Positions 19,780 through 27,745 of a stretch of 64,000 nt of DNA are shown here, piece after piece. The notes beneath the pieces are model-generated. The model was not told where the DNA came from. It saw only the letters and a program-made list of their open reading frames with translations, and did not search any database. The stretch is from Burkholderiaceae bacterium. Its GTDB lineage: Bacteria > Pseudomonadota > Gammaproteobacteria > Burkholderiales > Burkholderiaceae_C. The DNA is taken from the NCBI GenBank assembly GCA_016790575.1, contig JAEUOU010000030.1:1-64000 (forward strand), written 5' to 3'. The position numbers and the translations under genes are program-made. The first letter of the stretch is position 1, and every line of letters starts with the position of its first letter.

Positions 19780-20580
19780 CTAAAAACGGATGTCCGGAAC
19801 GGCCTTGACCAGCGCTTCGGTATAGGGATGGGCCGGGCGGGCGAACAGGTCGTGCGGTGGGCCGTATTCGACGATCCGGCCATGCTGGAGGACCGCGACT
19901 TCGTCGCACACATGCTGAACCACTGCCAGATCGTGGCTGATGAAGAGATAGGAGATACCGAAGCGGTCTTGCAGGTCCATGAGCAGGTTCAGTACCTGGG
20001 CTTGCACCGAGACATCCAGTGCGCTGACCGGTTCGTCGGCAACGATCAGGCGGGGTCGGTTGATGATGGCGCGTGCGATGGCGATGCGCTGACGCTGGCC
20101 GCCGGAAAACTCGTGGGGGAAACGTTGCGCATCCGCCGCAGTGAGGCCGACGGCCAGCAAGGCTTCGCGGACGTGGTCGTCCATGTCCCGGCGGCTCGGA
20201 CGGTCCGTGGCCGGCAAGGCAGCCAAGGGCTCGCCGATGGTGCGTCCAATACGCATTCGCGGGTCCAGCGAGCCATACGGATCCTGAAAGATCATCTGGA
20301 AGTGGCGCCTGGCCCTGCGCAGTTCCCCGGGTGGCAGCTGGTGCAGGTCGACCCCCATCATCCGAACCGCACCGGAACTGGGTGTCTCCAGGGCCATGAC
20401 ACAGCGCGCCAGCGTCGATTTGCCCGAGCCTGACTCACCGACGATGCCCACGCTGTGCCCCTCACGCACCTGGAGCGAAACGCCGGCCAGGGCCTCCAGC
20501 GTCTCCGCTGGGCGCCATGGCAACGCCCGTGTCAGGGCATAGCGTTTGCCCAGGGAATCGACGTGCAGCAGGGCAGTCAT
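19780..20580 (-). CDS. Oligopeptide/dipeptide ABC transporter ATP-binding protein (DppF type)
   Basis: A 266-residue ABC ATPase. Walker A GESGSGKST near 58, Q-loop QMIFQDPYGSLDPRM near 105, signature FSGGQRQR near 170, Walker B LIVADEPVSALD near 190, H-loop SHDLAVV. The phrase QDPYGSLDPRM is typical of the DppF/OppF subunit. The start is the ATG at 20580, overlapping the stop of the DppD gene (ATGA); an upstream extension in frame belongs to that gene. It powers import together with the DppD-type subunit. Confidence 0.93.
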   Translation of the reverse strand: MTALLHVDSLGKRYALTRALPWRPAETLEALAGVSLQVREGHSVGIVGESGSGKSTLARCVMALETPSSGAVRMMGVDLHQLPPGELRRARRHFQMIFQDPYGSLDPRMRIGRTIGEPLAALPATDRPSRRDMDDHVREALLAVGLTAADAQRFPHEFSGGQRQRIAIARAIINRPRLIVADEPVSALDVSVQAQVLNLLMDLQDRFGISYLFISHDLAVVQHVCDEVAVLQHGRIVEYGPPHDLFARPAHPYTEALVKAVPDIRF

Positions 20581-21575
20581 GGAGTGGCGCTGCGGCGGTG
20601 GATGCAGGCGACGCGGTGGTGATCCTCCCGGCTCCAGACCGGTGGCGGTGCCGCGGCACATTGGTCCGTCGCACGGGGGCAACGTGGGGCGAACGCACAG
20701 CCTTCGGGCAGGTCGTGCAGGCGTGGAACGAAGCCGGCAATCGCAGGAAGGCGTTTACGTGCGCCGGGTGTGGTGGCGCCATTGCGGCTCAGTTGGGGTC
20801 GCGAGCCCATCAGGCCTTGCGTGTACGGATGAGATGGCGCCCGAAAAACAGCCGCTGTCGGTCCTGATTCGACAATGGTTCCGGCATACATCACCATCGT
20901 TCGCTCAACGTGGTTGGCGATGACACCGAGATCGTGCGAAATCATCAGCAGTGCCATGTGCCGTTCGCGAACCAGTTCACCGATGAGTTCGAGAATCTGG
21001 CCGGCAACGGTGACGTCCAGCGCGGTGGTCGGTTCGTCCGCAATCAGCAGGCAAGGCTCGCAGGCCAGGGCCATGGCGATGGTGATGCGCTGGCGCTGCC
21101 CGCCGGAGAACTGATGGGGCCAGGCGTCGACGCGGCGGCTTGCGTGTGCTATGCCGACACGATCCAGCAATTCGATGGCCCGCTTGCGGGCGGCATGGCG
21201 GTCCAGCCCCATATGCAGGCGCAATGGTTCGGCGATTTGGTGGCCGACGGTATGAACCGGATTGAGCGCACTCATGGGTTCCTGGAAAATCATGCCGATT
21301 TTTTTGCCCCGGATAGCGCACCACTGGCGCTCCGTCAGCGTGGTCATCTCGGCACCCAGAAAACGCACGGTACCGCGTATGCGGGCGTGCTCGGGCCCAA
21401 GGCCCATCAGGGACATCGCGGTCAGCGATTTGCCGCAGCCGGATTCGCCAACCAGACCGGCGGTTTCGCCGGCCTGTAACGTGAAGCTGATGCCGCGAAC
21501 TGCGTCGACCGGTCCGTGCGCCGTCGTGAGGCGCACGCAAAGGTCTTCGATTTCGAGCAGCGCGTCTCCGGCCAT
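20577..21575 (-). CDS. Oligopeptide/dipeptide ABC transporter ATP-binding protein (DppD type)
   Basis: A 332-residue ABC ATPase with Walker A GESGCGKSL near 43, FQEPMSALNPV near 97, signature FSGGQRQR near 157 and Walker B LLIADEPTTALD near 176. The C-terminal oligopeptide/dipeptide transporter extension carries four cysteines (GCAFAPRCPRATDQC..C), a known Fe-S-like or zinc-binding tail of Opp/Dpp ATPases. It sits between the permease and DppF-type genes in the operon. Confidence 0.94.
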   Translation of the reverse strand: MAGDALLEIEDLCVRLTTAHGPVDAVRGISFTLQAGETAGLVGESGCGKSLTAMSLMGLGPEHARIRGTVRFLGAEMTTLTERQWCAIRGKKIGMIFQEPMSALNPVHTVGHQIAEPLRLHMGLDRHAARKRAIELLDRVGIAHASRRVDAWPHQFSGGQRQRITIAMALACEPCLLIADEPTTALDVTVAGQILELIGELVRERHMALLMISHDLGVIANHVERTMVMYAGTIVESGPTAAVFRAPSHPYTQGLMGSRPQLSRNGATTPGARKRLPAIAGFVPRLHDLPEGCAFAPRCPRATDQCAAAPPPVWSREDHHRVACIHRRSATP

Positions 21576-21578
21576 GGT

Positions 21579-22403
21579 TCAGCGGTGGCGGGCCAGGCGT
21601 GGATCCAACAGGTCACGCAGACCGTCGCCCAGCAGGTTGAGGCCGAGAACAGCGCAGGCAATCGCCAGCCCTGGCCATATGGCAAGCAAGGGCGCCTGGA
21701 ACAGCAGGGTTTGGGCATCGCTGAGCATGCGGCCCCAGGAGGGCTGCGGGGGCTGCGTTCCCAGACCGAGATAGGACAGTGCGGCTTCAGCGAGGATCGC
21801 AATGGCGAACTGGATGGTGGCCTGAACGATGAGGATCGGGATGATGTTGGGCAGGATGTGTTCTACGGTGATGCTGGTTGGCCCTTTGCCGCAAGCGCGT
21901 GCAGCCAGTACGAACTCTCTCGCCCATAGCGCGTTGGCGGAGCCGCGGGTGATGCGGGCAAAGGTCGGTATGTTGAAAATTCCGATCGCGATGATCGAAT
22001 TGACAATGCCGGGGCCGAACACCGCCGTCATCATGATGGCCGAGAGAATTGCCGGGAACGCAAATGTGAAGTCGGACAGACGCATGATCACTTCCTCGGT
22101 CCAGCCACGCCGGGCCGACGCGACAAGGCCCAGGGCCGTCCCGACGATCAGGCCGATGCCGACGGCAATGACGCCGACGAGGATCGAGTTGCGTGCGCCT
22201 ACCAGCAGGAGCGACAACACGTCCCGGCCAAACGGGTCGGTGCCCAGCCAATAGGGTGCGCCGGGGGGGAGCAGTCGGTGCTCCAAGTTCATTTCGAAGG
22301 GTGAGTGGGGCGTCCATATCCAGGAAAGCAGGGCTGCGGCCACCAGCACGAGGCTGAACGCGGCGCCGATGATCAGGCTGGGGTGGCGGAACGGTGCAAT
22401 CAA
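21579..22403 (-). CDS. Dipeptide/oligopeptide ABC transporter permease (DppC type)
   Basis: A 274-residue inner-membrane protein with one N-terminal helix and five more. The loop PPGAPYWLGTDPFGRDVLSLLL and the ABC-contacting EAA loop (AARACGKGPTSITVEHILPN, near 190) mark the DppC family. The end (SWGRMLSDAQ...LNLLGDGLRDLLDPRL) is standard. Its start overlaps the end of the DppB-type gene by 4 bases. Confidence 0.94.
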   Translation of the reverse strand: MIAPFRHPSLIIGAAFSLVLVAAALLSWIWTPHSPFEMNLEHRLLPPGAPYWLGTDPFGRDVLSLLLVGARNSILVGVIAVGIGLIVGTALGLVASARRGWTEEVIMRLSDFTFAFPAILSAIMMTAVFGPGIVNSIIAIGIFNIPTFARITRGSANALWAREFVLAARACGKGPTSITVEHILPNIIPILIVQATIQFAIAILAEAALSYLGLGTQPPQPSWGRMLSDAQTLLFQAPLLAIWPGLAIACAVLGLNLLGDGLRDLLDPRLARHR

Positions 22404-23362
22404 AGGTCACCGGCTTTCACGCGCGGATCGATCAGCGCATACAGGACGTCAACGAAGAAATTGACCACGATCACCATTGCAGCAAGCAGCATGACGCAGT
22501 TGCGCACCACAATAAGGTCGCGATTCGCAATGGACTGAAAAATAAGGCGTCCGAGTCCGGGCAGGTAGAACACGTTCTCGACCACGATGGTTCCGGCGAG
22601 CAAGTTGGCAAACTGCAGACCCATGACCGTCACCACCGGGATGAGCGCGTTGCGCAGGACATGGCCCCACAGGACACGCTGGCGCGAGCAGCCCTTGGCC
22701 CGTGCCGTACGTACGTAGTCCTCTCTCAAGACTTCGAGAACCGCGGAACGGGTGATCCGCGCCAGGATGGCGCCCTGCACCACGGCCAGAGACAATGCCG
22801 GCAAGAACAGTGCTTTCAGCGCGGCTGAAAAGCCGCCGCCTTCATCGGGATGCCAGCCCGGGAACCCGCCCGAAGAAAACCACTGCAAGTGCACCGCGAA
22901 AAGCAGGATCAGCAGGATGGCAAACCAGAAGTTCGGTATGGCGATGCCGACCTGCGTGAAGGTCATCAGGCCGTAGTCGCCGACGCGGTTGTGATGGGCG
23001 GCAGCTGTGATGCCGACGGTCAGCGCAATCAGCGAGGCCATGAGCATGGCCATCAGGGCCAACGGAATGGTCAGGCCAAGACGTTGGGCAATGAGTTCGG
23101 AGACGGGGCTGCTATAGGCATGGCTTTCCCCGAGGTCGGCGGTCAGCAGGCCCGTGATCCACTGGAAGTAGCGCTGCGGTGCCGGGCGGTCCAGACCCAG
23201 TTTGCGGGCGAGCGATTCGACGGCTTCCGGGCTTGCGTCGGGCCCCATGAGCAACTGGGCGGCATTGCCGGGCAAGATTTCAAGTACCGCGAAGACGACC
23301 AACGAAGCCGCCAGCAGCGTGGCGACCAGGGTCAGAAACCGCTTGATCAGGAATAGGCTCAT
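22400..23362 (-). CDS. Dipeptide/oligopeptide ABC transporter permease (DppB type)
   Basis: A 320-residue inner-membrane protein, first gene of the importer operon. N-terminal helix (LIKRFLTLVATLLAASLVVFAVL), then the hallmark LEILPGNAAQLLMG, later the EAA loop TARAKGCSRQRVLWGHVLRNALIP and VENVFYLPGLGRL. The promoter of the whole operon should lie in the 150 bases between this gene and the divergent ferredoxin gene, but I see no clear boxes. Confidence 0.94.
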   Translation of the reverse strand: MSLFLIKRFLTLVATLLAASLVVFAVLEILPGNAAQLLMGPDASPEAVESLARKLGLDRPAPQRYFQWITGLLTADLGESHAYSSPVSELIAQRLGLTIPLALMAMLMASLIALTVGITAAAHHNRVGDYGLMTFTQVGIAIPNFWFAILLILLFAVHLQWFSSGGFPGWHPDEGGGFSAALKALFLPALSLAVVQGAILARITRSAVLEVLREDYVRTARAKGCSRQRVLWGHVLRNALIPVVTVMGLQFANLLAGTIVVENVFYLPGLGRLIFQSIANRDLIVVRNCVMLLAAMVIVVNFFVDVLYALIDPRVKAGDL

Positions 23363-23516
23363 GCGCGGGTCAATTTGCCGCGATTATGGACAAAGACCCA
23401 CGCGCGGGAGGGTTCGCCACCGTGGATCTTCGGCGCAGGCCTTGAGCGCCGGATAATCGGACGGTCGTTCAGGTCGCCTCCCGGGCGATCGGACCATTGG
23501 AAAAGTGAGAGCAGCC

Positions 23517-23789
23517 ATGGCGCTGATGATTACCGACGAATGCATCAACTGTGACGTCTGCGAGCCGGAATGTCCCAACGACGCGATATTCATGGGCGCG
23601 GAAATCTACGAGATCCATCCGGAAAAATGCACAGAATGTATCGGACATTTCGATGAGCCGCAGTGTGTGCAAGTTTGTCCGGTAGCGTGTATTCCGGTGA
23701 ATCCTGAGCGCGTCGAAAGCCGTGAAACCCTGTGGAGGAAATTCCATCGGCTGCAGATGGCCGCAGGCCGTGGTAGCACGGGAGCATGA
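23517..23789 (+). CDS. YfhL-type 2[4Fe-4S] ferredoxin
   Basis: A 90-residue ferredoxin. The two clusters are bound by CINCDVCEPEC plus a distant cysteine, and by CTECIGHFDEPQC with CVQVCPVAC. The extra residues between the first and second cysteine of the second cluster are typical of the alphaproteobacterial/YfhL-type (Alvin) ferredoxins, which have low potentials. Start ATG 23517; a GTG at 23505 in frame is less likely. Electron partner unknown. It is divergent from the Dpp operon and convergent with pth. Confidence 0.92.
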   Translation: MALMITDECINCDVCEPECPNDAIFMGAEIYEIHPEKCTECIGHFDEPQCVQVCPVACIPVNPERVESRETLWRKFHRLQMAAGRGSTGA

Positions 23790-23825
23790 GTGTCGGGCCG
23801 TCGGGTTGCTGCCTCCGACACAGGA

Positions 23826-24413
23826 CTACGCGGCTGGGGCCGGAGGGGCGTGGATGAGGCGGGTTGCTTTTTCGAACTCGCCGCCGAGCAGGCTGGGCAG
23901 GGCTGCCAGCGATCGGGCGATTGCGTCTTCGATGGCGGCGCGCTGTTCGGTGGGTGGTTTTCGAAGGACCCAGTTCGCAACCTCGGTCTTCACACCTGGG
24001 TGTCCGATTCCGATCCGAAGTCGCCAGTAGTCGGCCGATCCCAGCTGGGCGTGGATGTCGCGCAGTCCGTTGTGTCCGGCGTGGCCCCCGCCGCGTTTGA
24101 GCTTGACCTGCCCGGGTGAAAGATCCAACTCGTCGTGGATGACCAGTATTTCCTGAGGCTCCAGCTTGTAGTAACGTGCCAGCGCGGCGACGGCTCGACC
24201 TGAGGCGTTCATGTAGGTCTGGGGCATCAGCAACCATACTGGCGACGCAATATTGGTGCCTGCGCGGGCAACAAGGCCTGCGAAGTTGCGGTCAGGGTCG
24301 AGGTGTGTGCGCAGGTCGCGGGCCGCCGCTTCGACCCACCAGAATCCGGCGTTGTGGCGTGTGGCCTCATATTCCGGGCCGGGATTTCCCAGGCCGACGA
24401 GCAGTCTGATCAT
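23826..24413 (-). CDS. pth: Peptidyl-tRNA hydrolase
   Basis: A 195-residue enzyme that recycles tRNA from peptidyl-tRNA dropped by stalled ribosomes. Catalytic His and Asn segments are intact: [17 protein letters not shown] at the start, [13 protein letters not shown] near 68, HDELDLSPG near 93, and [13 protein letters not shown] near 108. Start ATG 24413; a longer in-frame start reaches into the gap and is unlikely. It follows rplY on the same strand, a common pairing. Confidence 0.96.
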   Translation of the reverse strand: MIRLLVGLGNPGPEYEATRHNAGFWWVEAAARDLRTHLDPDRNFAGLVARAGTNIASPVWLLMPQTYMNASGRAVAALARYYKLEPQEILVIHDELDLSPGQVKLKRGGGHAGHNGLRDIHAQLGSADYWRLRIGIGHPGVKTEVANWVLRKPPTEQRAAIEDAIARSLAALPSLLGGEFEKATRLIHAPPAPAA

Positions 24414-24437
24414 GGCGGCTAGCCTGTTCCAAGCACA

Positions 24438-24459
24438 ACGGCCCGCGCAGGCGGGCCGT
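24438..24459 (-). terminator. Strong hairpin between rplY and pth
   Basis: A perfect 9-base stem (ACGGCCCGC / GCGGGCCGT) with a 4-base loop lies in the rplY-pth gap. It is not followed by a good T run on the minus strand, so it may be an attenuator or an RNA stability hairpin at the rplY 3' end and not a full terminator. Confidence 0.55.
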
Positions 24460-24496
24460 GTAGTTCGATGCAATCGAATAATCTGCCGACTAAAGC

Positions 24497-25126
24497 TTAC
24501 TTCTTGCCTTTGGCTTTGCCCTTGGCCGGAGCGGCCGCAGCGGCGGTCGGTGCAACGATTTCCTCGACAACTGGAGCGGTGACCGACACCAGAACCGGAT
24601 TGGGTTTGCCGTGGGTGACGGCCTTGACACCCTTGGGCAGGGCGATGTCGTTGAGGTGCAGCGAGGTGCCCTTTTGCAGATTGCTGAGATCGACGGCAAT
24701 GAATTCGGGCAGATCACCAGGCAGACAGCTAACTTCGATCTCCGTGACAACGTGGTTCACGAGGCAGTGCTCGAGTTTGACAGCCGGCGACTCTTCTTCG
24801 CCGCTGTAATGCACTGGCACCTTCATGGACAGTCGTGTGTTGGCATCGACGCGTTGAAAGTCGATATGGAGGACATACGGGCGGAAGGGGTGCATCTGCA
24901 GGTCTCGCAAGAGCACTTTGCTGACGTTGCCACCCAACTCCATTTCCAGAATGGACGAATGGAAGGCTTCTTTCTTGATCGCATGCCACAAGGCGTTATG
25001 GTCCAGTTCGATCAATTGCGGTTCCGCAGATCCACCGTAGACGATACCGGGCGTACGGCCCGAATTGCGCAGACGGCGGCTCGCACCCGTACCCTGCTTG
25101 GCTCGCTCGAAGGCGACAAATTTCAT
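24497..25126 (-). CDS. rplY: 50S ribosomal protein L25 (CTC/TL5 type)
   Basis: A 209-residue long-form L25 that binds 5S rRNA. The N-terminal domain ([31 protein letters not shown], 1-95) is L25 proper; the C-terminal domain ([28 protein letters not shown]) is the CTC beta domain, and the end is lysine/alanine-rich ([14 protein letters not shown]). An AGGAG-type ribosome site lies upstream (minus strand, AGGAGTCAGCT). The gene follows prs, as in most betaproteobacteria. Confidence 0.97.
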   Translation of the reverse strand: MKFVAFERAKQGTGASRRLRNSGRTPGIVYGGSAEPQLIELDHNALWHAIKKEAFHSSILEMELGGNVSKVLLRDLQMHPFRPYVLHIDFQRVDANTRLSMKVPVHYSGEEESPAVKLEHCLVNHVVTEIEVSCLPGDLPEFIAVDLSNLQKGTSLHLNDIALPKGVKAVTHGKPNPVLVSVTAPVVEEIVAPTAAAAAPAKGKAKGKK

Positions 25127-25140
25127 AGCTGACTCCTGAT

Positions 25141-25167
25141 GAAGCCGACCGCGACCAGTGCGGCTTC
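25141..25167 (-). other. Stem-loop in the prs-rplY gap
   Basis: GAAGCCG at 25141-25147 pairs with CGGCTTC at 25161-25167 (7-base stem, 13-base loop), just upstream of the rplY ribosome site. No T run, so a leader structure or processing site is more likely than a terminator. Function unproven. Confidence 0.4.
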
Positions 25168-25217
25168 GATTGAAAATGGCCGTGTCGCGCTATGCGCGAC
25201 CGGCCGACGAAAACGGA

Positions 25218-26204
25218 TCAGAAAAGGTTTTCCTGATCCGAAAAAAGACTCATGACCGACTCACCGCGAGCAATACGCTGGATGGTTTCCGCAATCAGCG
25301 GGGCAACGGTAAGTTGGCGGATTTTCTGGCACTGACGCGCGCTGTCGGAAAGAGGGATCGTGTTTGTCACTACTACTTCATCCAGCGCAGTCCCCTTGCT
25401 GACCCGCTCAATCGCAGGGCCGGAGAAGATCGGGTGGGTACAGTAGGCGTAAACCTTGCGCGCCCCGCGCTCTTTTAGTACTTCAGCAGCTTTGACGAGG
25501 GTCCCGGCCGTGTCGATCATGTCGTCCATGATGACGCAATTGCGACCCTCGATTTCGCCGATGACGTGCATGACTTCGCTGACGTTGGCCTTGGGGCGGC
25601 GTTTGTCGATGATTGCCAGGTCGCAGCCCAGTTGCTTGGCCAGAGCGCGCGCACGGACCACGCCACCGACGTCCGGCGACACCACAATCAAATCTTCGTA
25701 TCTTTTCAGGCGGAGATCGCCGAGCAAAACCGGCGATGCATAAATGTTGTCTACCGGAATGTCGAAGAACCCCTGGATCTGATCAGCATGCAGGTCCATG
25801 GTCAGAACCCTGGCAACACCGACGGCCTGCAGCATATTGGCGACAACTTTGGCCGTGATCGGAACCCGGGTTGACCGGGGCCGACGATCCTGCCGGGCAT
25901 AGCCGAAATAGGGGATGACGGCACTGATCCGCTCCGCCGATGCCCGCTTGAGCGCATCGACCATGATCAGCAGTTCCATCAGGTTTTCATTGGTCGGGGC
26001 ACAGGTCGACTGGACCACAAACACATCCCGTGCGCGCACGTTTTGCTTGATCTCTACCGTGACTTCACCATCGGAAAACCGACCGACATCGGCGGCCCCG
26101 AGCGTCGTTCCCAGGTGTTCCGCAACCTCCGCGGCTAGCCGGGGATTTGCGTTGCCGGTGAACAACATGAAGTCGGGGGTAGGGGGGGCGTTGTTAGGCT
26201 GCAT
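25218..26204 (-). CDS. prs: Ribose-phosphate pyrophosphokinase
   Basis: A 328-residue PRPP synthase (class I), making PRPP from ribose 5-phosphate and ATP for nucleotide, His and Trp synthesis. Marks: [41 protein letters not shown], the KRRPK flexible loop ([11 protein letters not shown]) and the PRPP loop [12 protein letters not shown]. Start ATG 26204 (MQPNN) is the usual N-terminus in this group; a second ATG at 26168 is in frame. tRNA-Gln lies 44 bases upstream on the same strand, so they may share a transcript. Confidence 0.97.
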   Translation of the reverse strand: MQPNNAPPTPDFMLFTGNANPRLAAEVAEHLGTTLGAADVGRFSDGEVTVEIKQNVRARDVFVVQSTCAPTNENLMELLIMVDALKRASAERISAVIPYFGYARQDRRPRSTRVPITAKVVANMLQAVGVARVLTMDLHADQIQGFFDIPVDNIYASPVLLGDLRLKRYEDLIVVSPDVGGVVRARALAKQLGCDLAIIDKRRPKANVSEVMHVIGEIEGRNCVIMDDMIDTAGTLVKAAEVLKERGARKVYAYCTHPIFSGPAIERVSKGTALDEVVVTNTIPLSDSARQCQKIRQLTVAPLIAETIQRIARGESVMSLFSDQENLF

Positions 26205-26248
26205 CGGAGTGCCGGCGAACGTGAAGTGTGCCTGACCGTTCAAAGGTT

Positions 26249-26325
26249 TGGCAGGGGAGGAAGGACTCGAACCCTCGCATGCCGGAATCAAAATCCGGTG
26301 CCTTTACCAACTTGGCGACTCCCCT
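26249..26325 (-). tRNA. tRNA-Gln(TTG)
   Basis: 77 bases with encoded CCA on the minus strand. Acceptor AGGGGAG/CTCCCCT, discriminator G. Anticodon stem CCGGA/TCCGG holds loop TTTTGAT, anticodon TTG (codon CAA). T-arm GAGGGTTCGAGTCCTTC is clear. It lies between ispE and prs, a conserved position in betaproteobacteria. Confidence 0.97.
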
Positions 26326-26330
26326 ACACG

Positions 26331-26358
26331 GGTCGTGCGAAAAAATTATCGTACGACC
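26331..26358 (-). other. Long hairpin immediately 5' of tRNA-Gln, with a possible -10
   Basis: Arms GGTCGTGCGA (26331-26340) and TCGTACGACC (26349-26358) pair at 9 of 10 positions around an 8-base A/T loop. It begins 5 bases upstream of tRNA-Gln and ends 2 bases after the ispE stop. On the minus strand the loop side also contains GATAAT (26350-26345), about 20 bases before the tRNA, which could be its -10 box. It could be an RNA processing stem separating ispE mRNA from the tRNA. Confidence 0.5.
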
Positions 26359-26360
26359 GA

Positions 26361-27206
26361 TCAATCGTCGCTGGAGGCCCACCCGGTAAGCGGATGAGAA
26401 TCCAGACTGCTGCAGACTCGCATTGACCAGCCTTGCGGGGGGTCACCCACGCAACCAGCTAGCGCAACGGGAGCAAATACCGCGCTTCCCGATCCGGTCA
26501 TTCTACCATTTAGCCCATACTTTCTGAGCCACAAAGTGACTTCACGAACGGACGGACAAAGCCGCTCTGCGATCGGTTGCAAATCGTTGCAGCCAAAGCC
26601 AAACGGGTCTACAGCAAAGTCTTCGATTATAGCATGCCCGGTATCCCTTTTCAATTCGGGATGAAGGAATACATCTTTCGTCGGTATCCCCTGGGTGGGT
26701 TTGACCACGACGAAGCGCTGACGCGGGACGTGTATCGGTTGGATTTTCTCGCCGACCCCTTCCACCCAGGCGTTTGTCCCGCGCAAAAAGAACGGTATAT
26801 CGGCCCCGAGCGGAAGCCCGAGCGCAATCAACTGCTTCAAGCTGAGGTTCAGGTCCCACAGACGATTAAGCGCTAAAAGGCAAGTGGCCGCATCGGAGGA
26901 TCCGCCACCCATGCCAGCCTGTGCGGGAATTCGCTTGTTTACGGTAATCGTCGCACCTAAAGTGCAACCGGTGGCCGATTGCAGTACGCGTGCGGCTCTG
27001 ACTGTCAGATCATCGACGGGTAACGCCCAGCCAAGGTCTTTGCGCTGGATTCGGCCGTCAGTCGTCCGTTCGATATGCAAGGTATCACACCAGTCGATGA
27101 GGACGAAAACTGACTGGAGAAGGTGGTATCCATCGGACCTGCGGCCCAGGATATGAAGAAAAAGATTGAGTTTGGCGGGTGCAGGGAGGTCGAAAAAGGC
27201 GTTCAT
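26361..27206 (-). CDS. ispE: 4-diphosphocytidyl-2-C-methyl-D-erythritol kinase
   Basis: A 281-residue GHMP-family kinase, fourth step of the MEP isoprenoid pathway. Substrate segment PAPAKLNLFLHILGRRSDGYH at the start, ATP loop PAQAGMGGGSSDAA near 95, and the C-terminal GRMTGSGSAVFA near 250. Start ATG 27206 (MNAFFDL), although the frame remains open upstream. It lies directly downstream of lolB, the order lolB-ispE-tRNA-Gln-prs being standard in the group. Confidence 0.97.
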   Translation of the reverse strand: MNAFFDLPAPAKLNLFLHILGRRSDGYHLLQSVFVLIDWCDTLHIERTTDGRIQRKDLGWALPVDDLTVRAARVLQSATGCTLGATITVNKRIPAQAGMGGGSSDAATCLLALNRLWDLNLSLKQLIALGLPLGADIPFFLRGTNAWVEGVGEKIQPIHVPRQRFVVVKPTQGIPTKDVFLHPELKRDTGHAIIEDFAVDPFGFGCNDLQPIAERLCPSVREVTLWLRKYGLNGRMTGSGSAVFAPVALAGCVGDPPQGWSMRVCSSLDSHPLTGWASSDD

Positions 27207-27231
27207 CGTTTCTTCGGGCGTCGGGCCTGAG

Positions 27232-27744
27232 CTACGGTTGATCGACAAGGATTCTGATCTCGACGCCAGGGTGATGGGTGCTTCGAGCGATCAGCCGCCT
27301 GACAGGCGGTTCTTCGATTTCGATCAACCAACCCTCCAGGGCGGGAGTCTGCCCATTCAACCAAGCGAATACCTGATCAATCGGAAAGGCCATCCCGAAG
27401 TGCGCGGCGAGCAGACCGTGCAACGACGGATATCCCGAGACAGAGCCTGGCGTTTCAACGCGGGCGGCGTCAGGGCTCCAGACCACGCGGGCAAGACTTG
27501 TACCGAGGCTGGTCGAAAGATGCAGGCTACCGGCCAGTTTTGATCCAGATAGCTCGAAGGAGGCGGAGAACCGGACCGGTTGGGCTTGCGGGTTGACGAT
27601 GGAAATCCTGCCAAACCAGGATGCAGGTCCAGCGGAAATCGCATGATCTGTTTTTTCTGGTGCGACCGTGCACCCGAGAAGGATCCATGGCAGGGCAAGT
27701 ACCCACGCCCACAGCAGGCGGTTTGCCGCTTGGCTGAAATGCAT
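27232..27744 (-). CDS. lolB: Outer-membrane lipoprotein LolB
   Basis: A 170-residue lipoprotein that receives lipoproteins from LolA and inserts them in the outer membrane. Signal peptide with lipobox LLGC at about 22-25 (WILLGCTVAPEK). The LolB core shows as WFGRISIVNPQAQPVRFSASFEL and AWLNGQTP. It starts 1 base after the stop of the upstream TPR gene, and ispE follows 25 bases downstream. Confidence 0.9.
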   Translation of the reverse strand: MHFSQAANRLLWAWVLALPWILLGCTVAPEKTDHAISAGPASWFGRISIVNPQAQPVRFSASFELSGSKLAGSLHLSTSLGTSLARVVWSPDAARVETPGSVSGYPSLHGLLAAHFGMAFPIDQVFAWLNGQTPALEGWLIEIEEPPVRRLIARSTHHPGVEIRILVDQP

Positions 27745-27745
27745 T

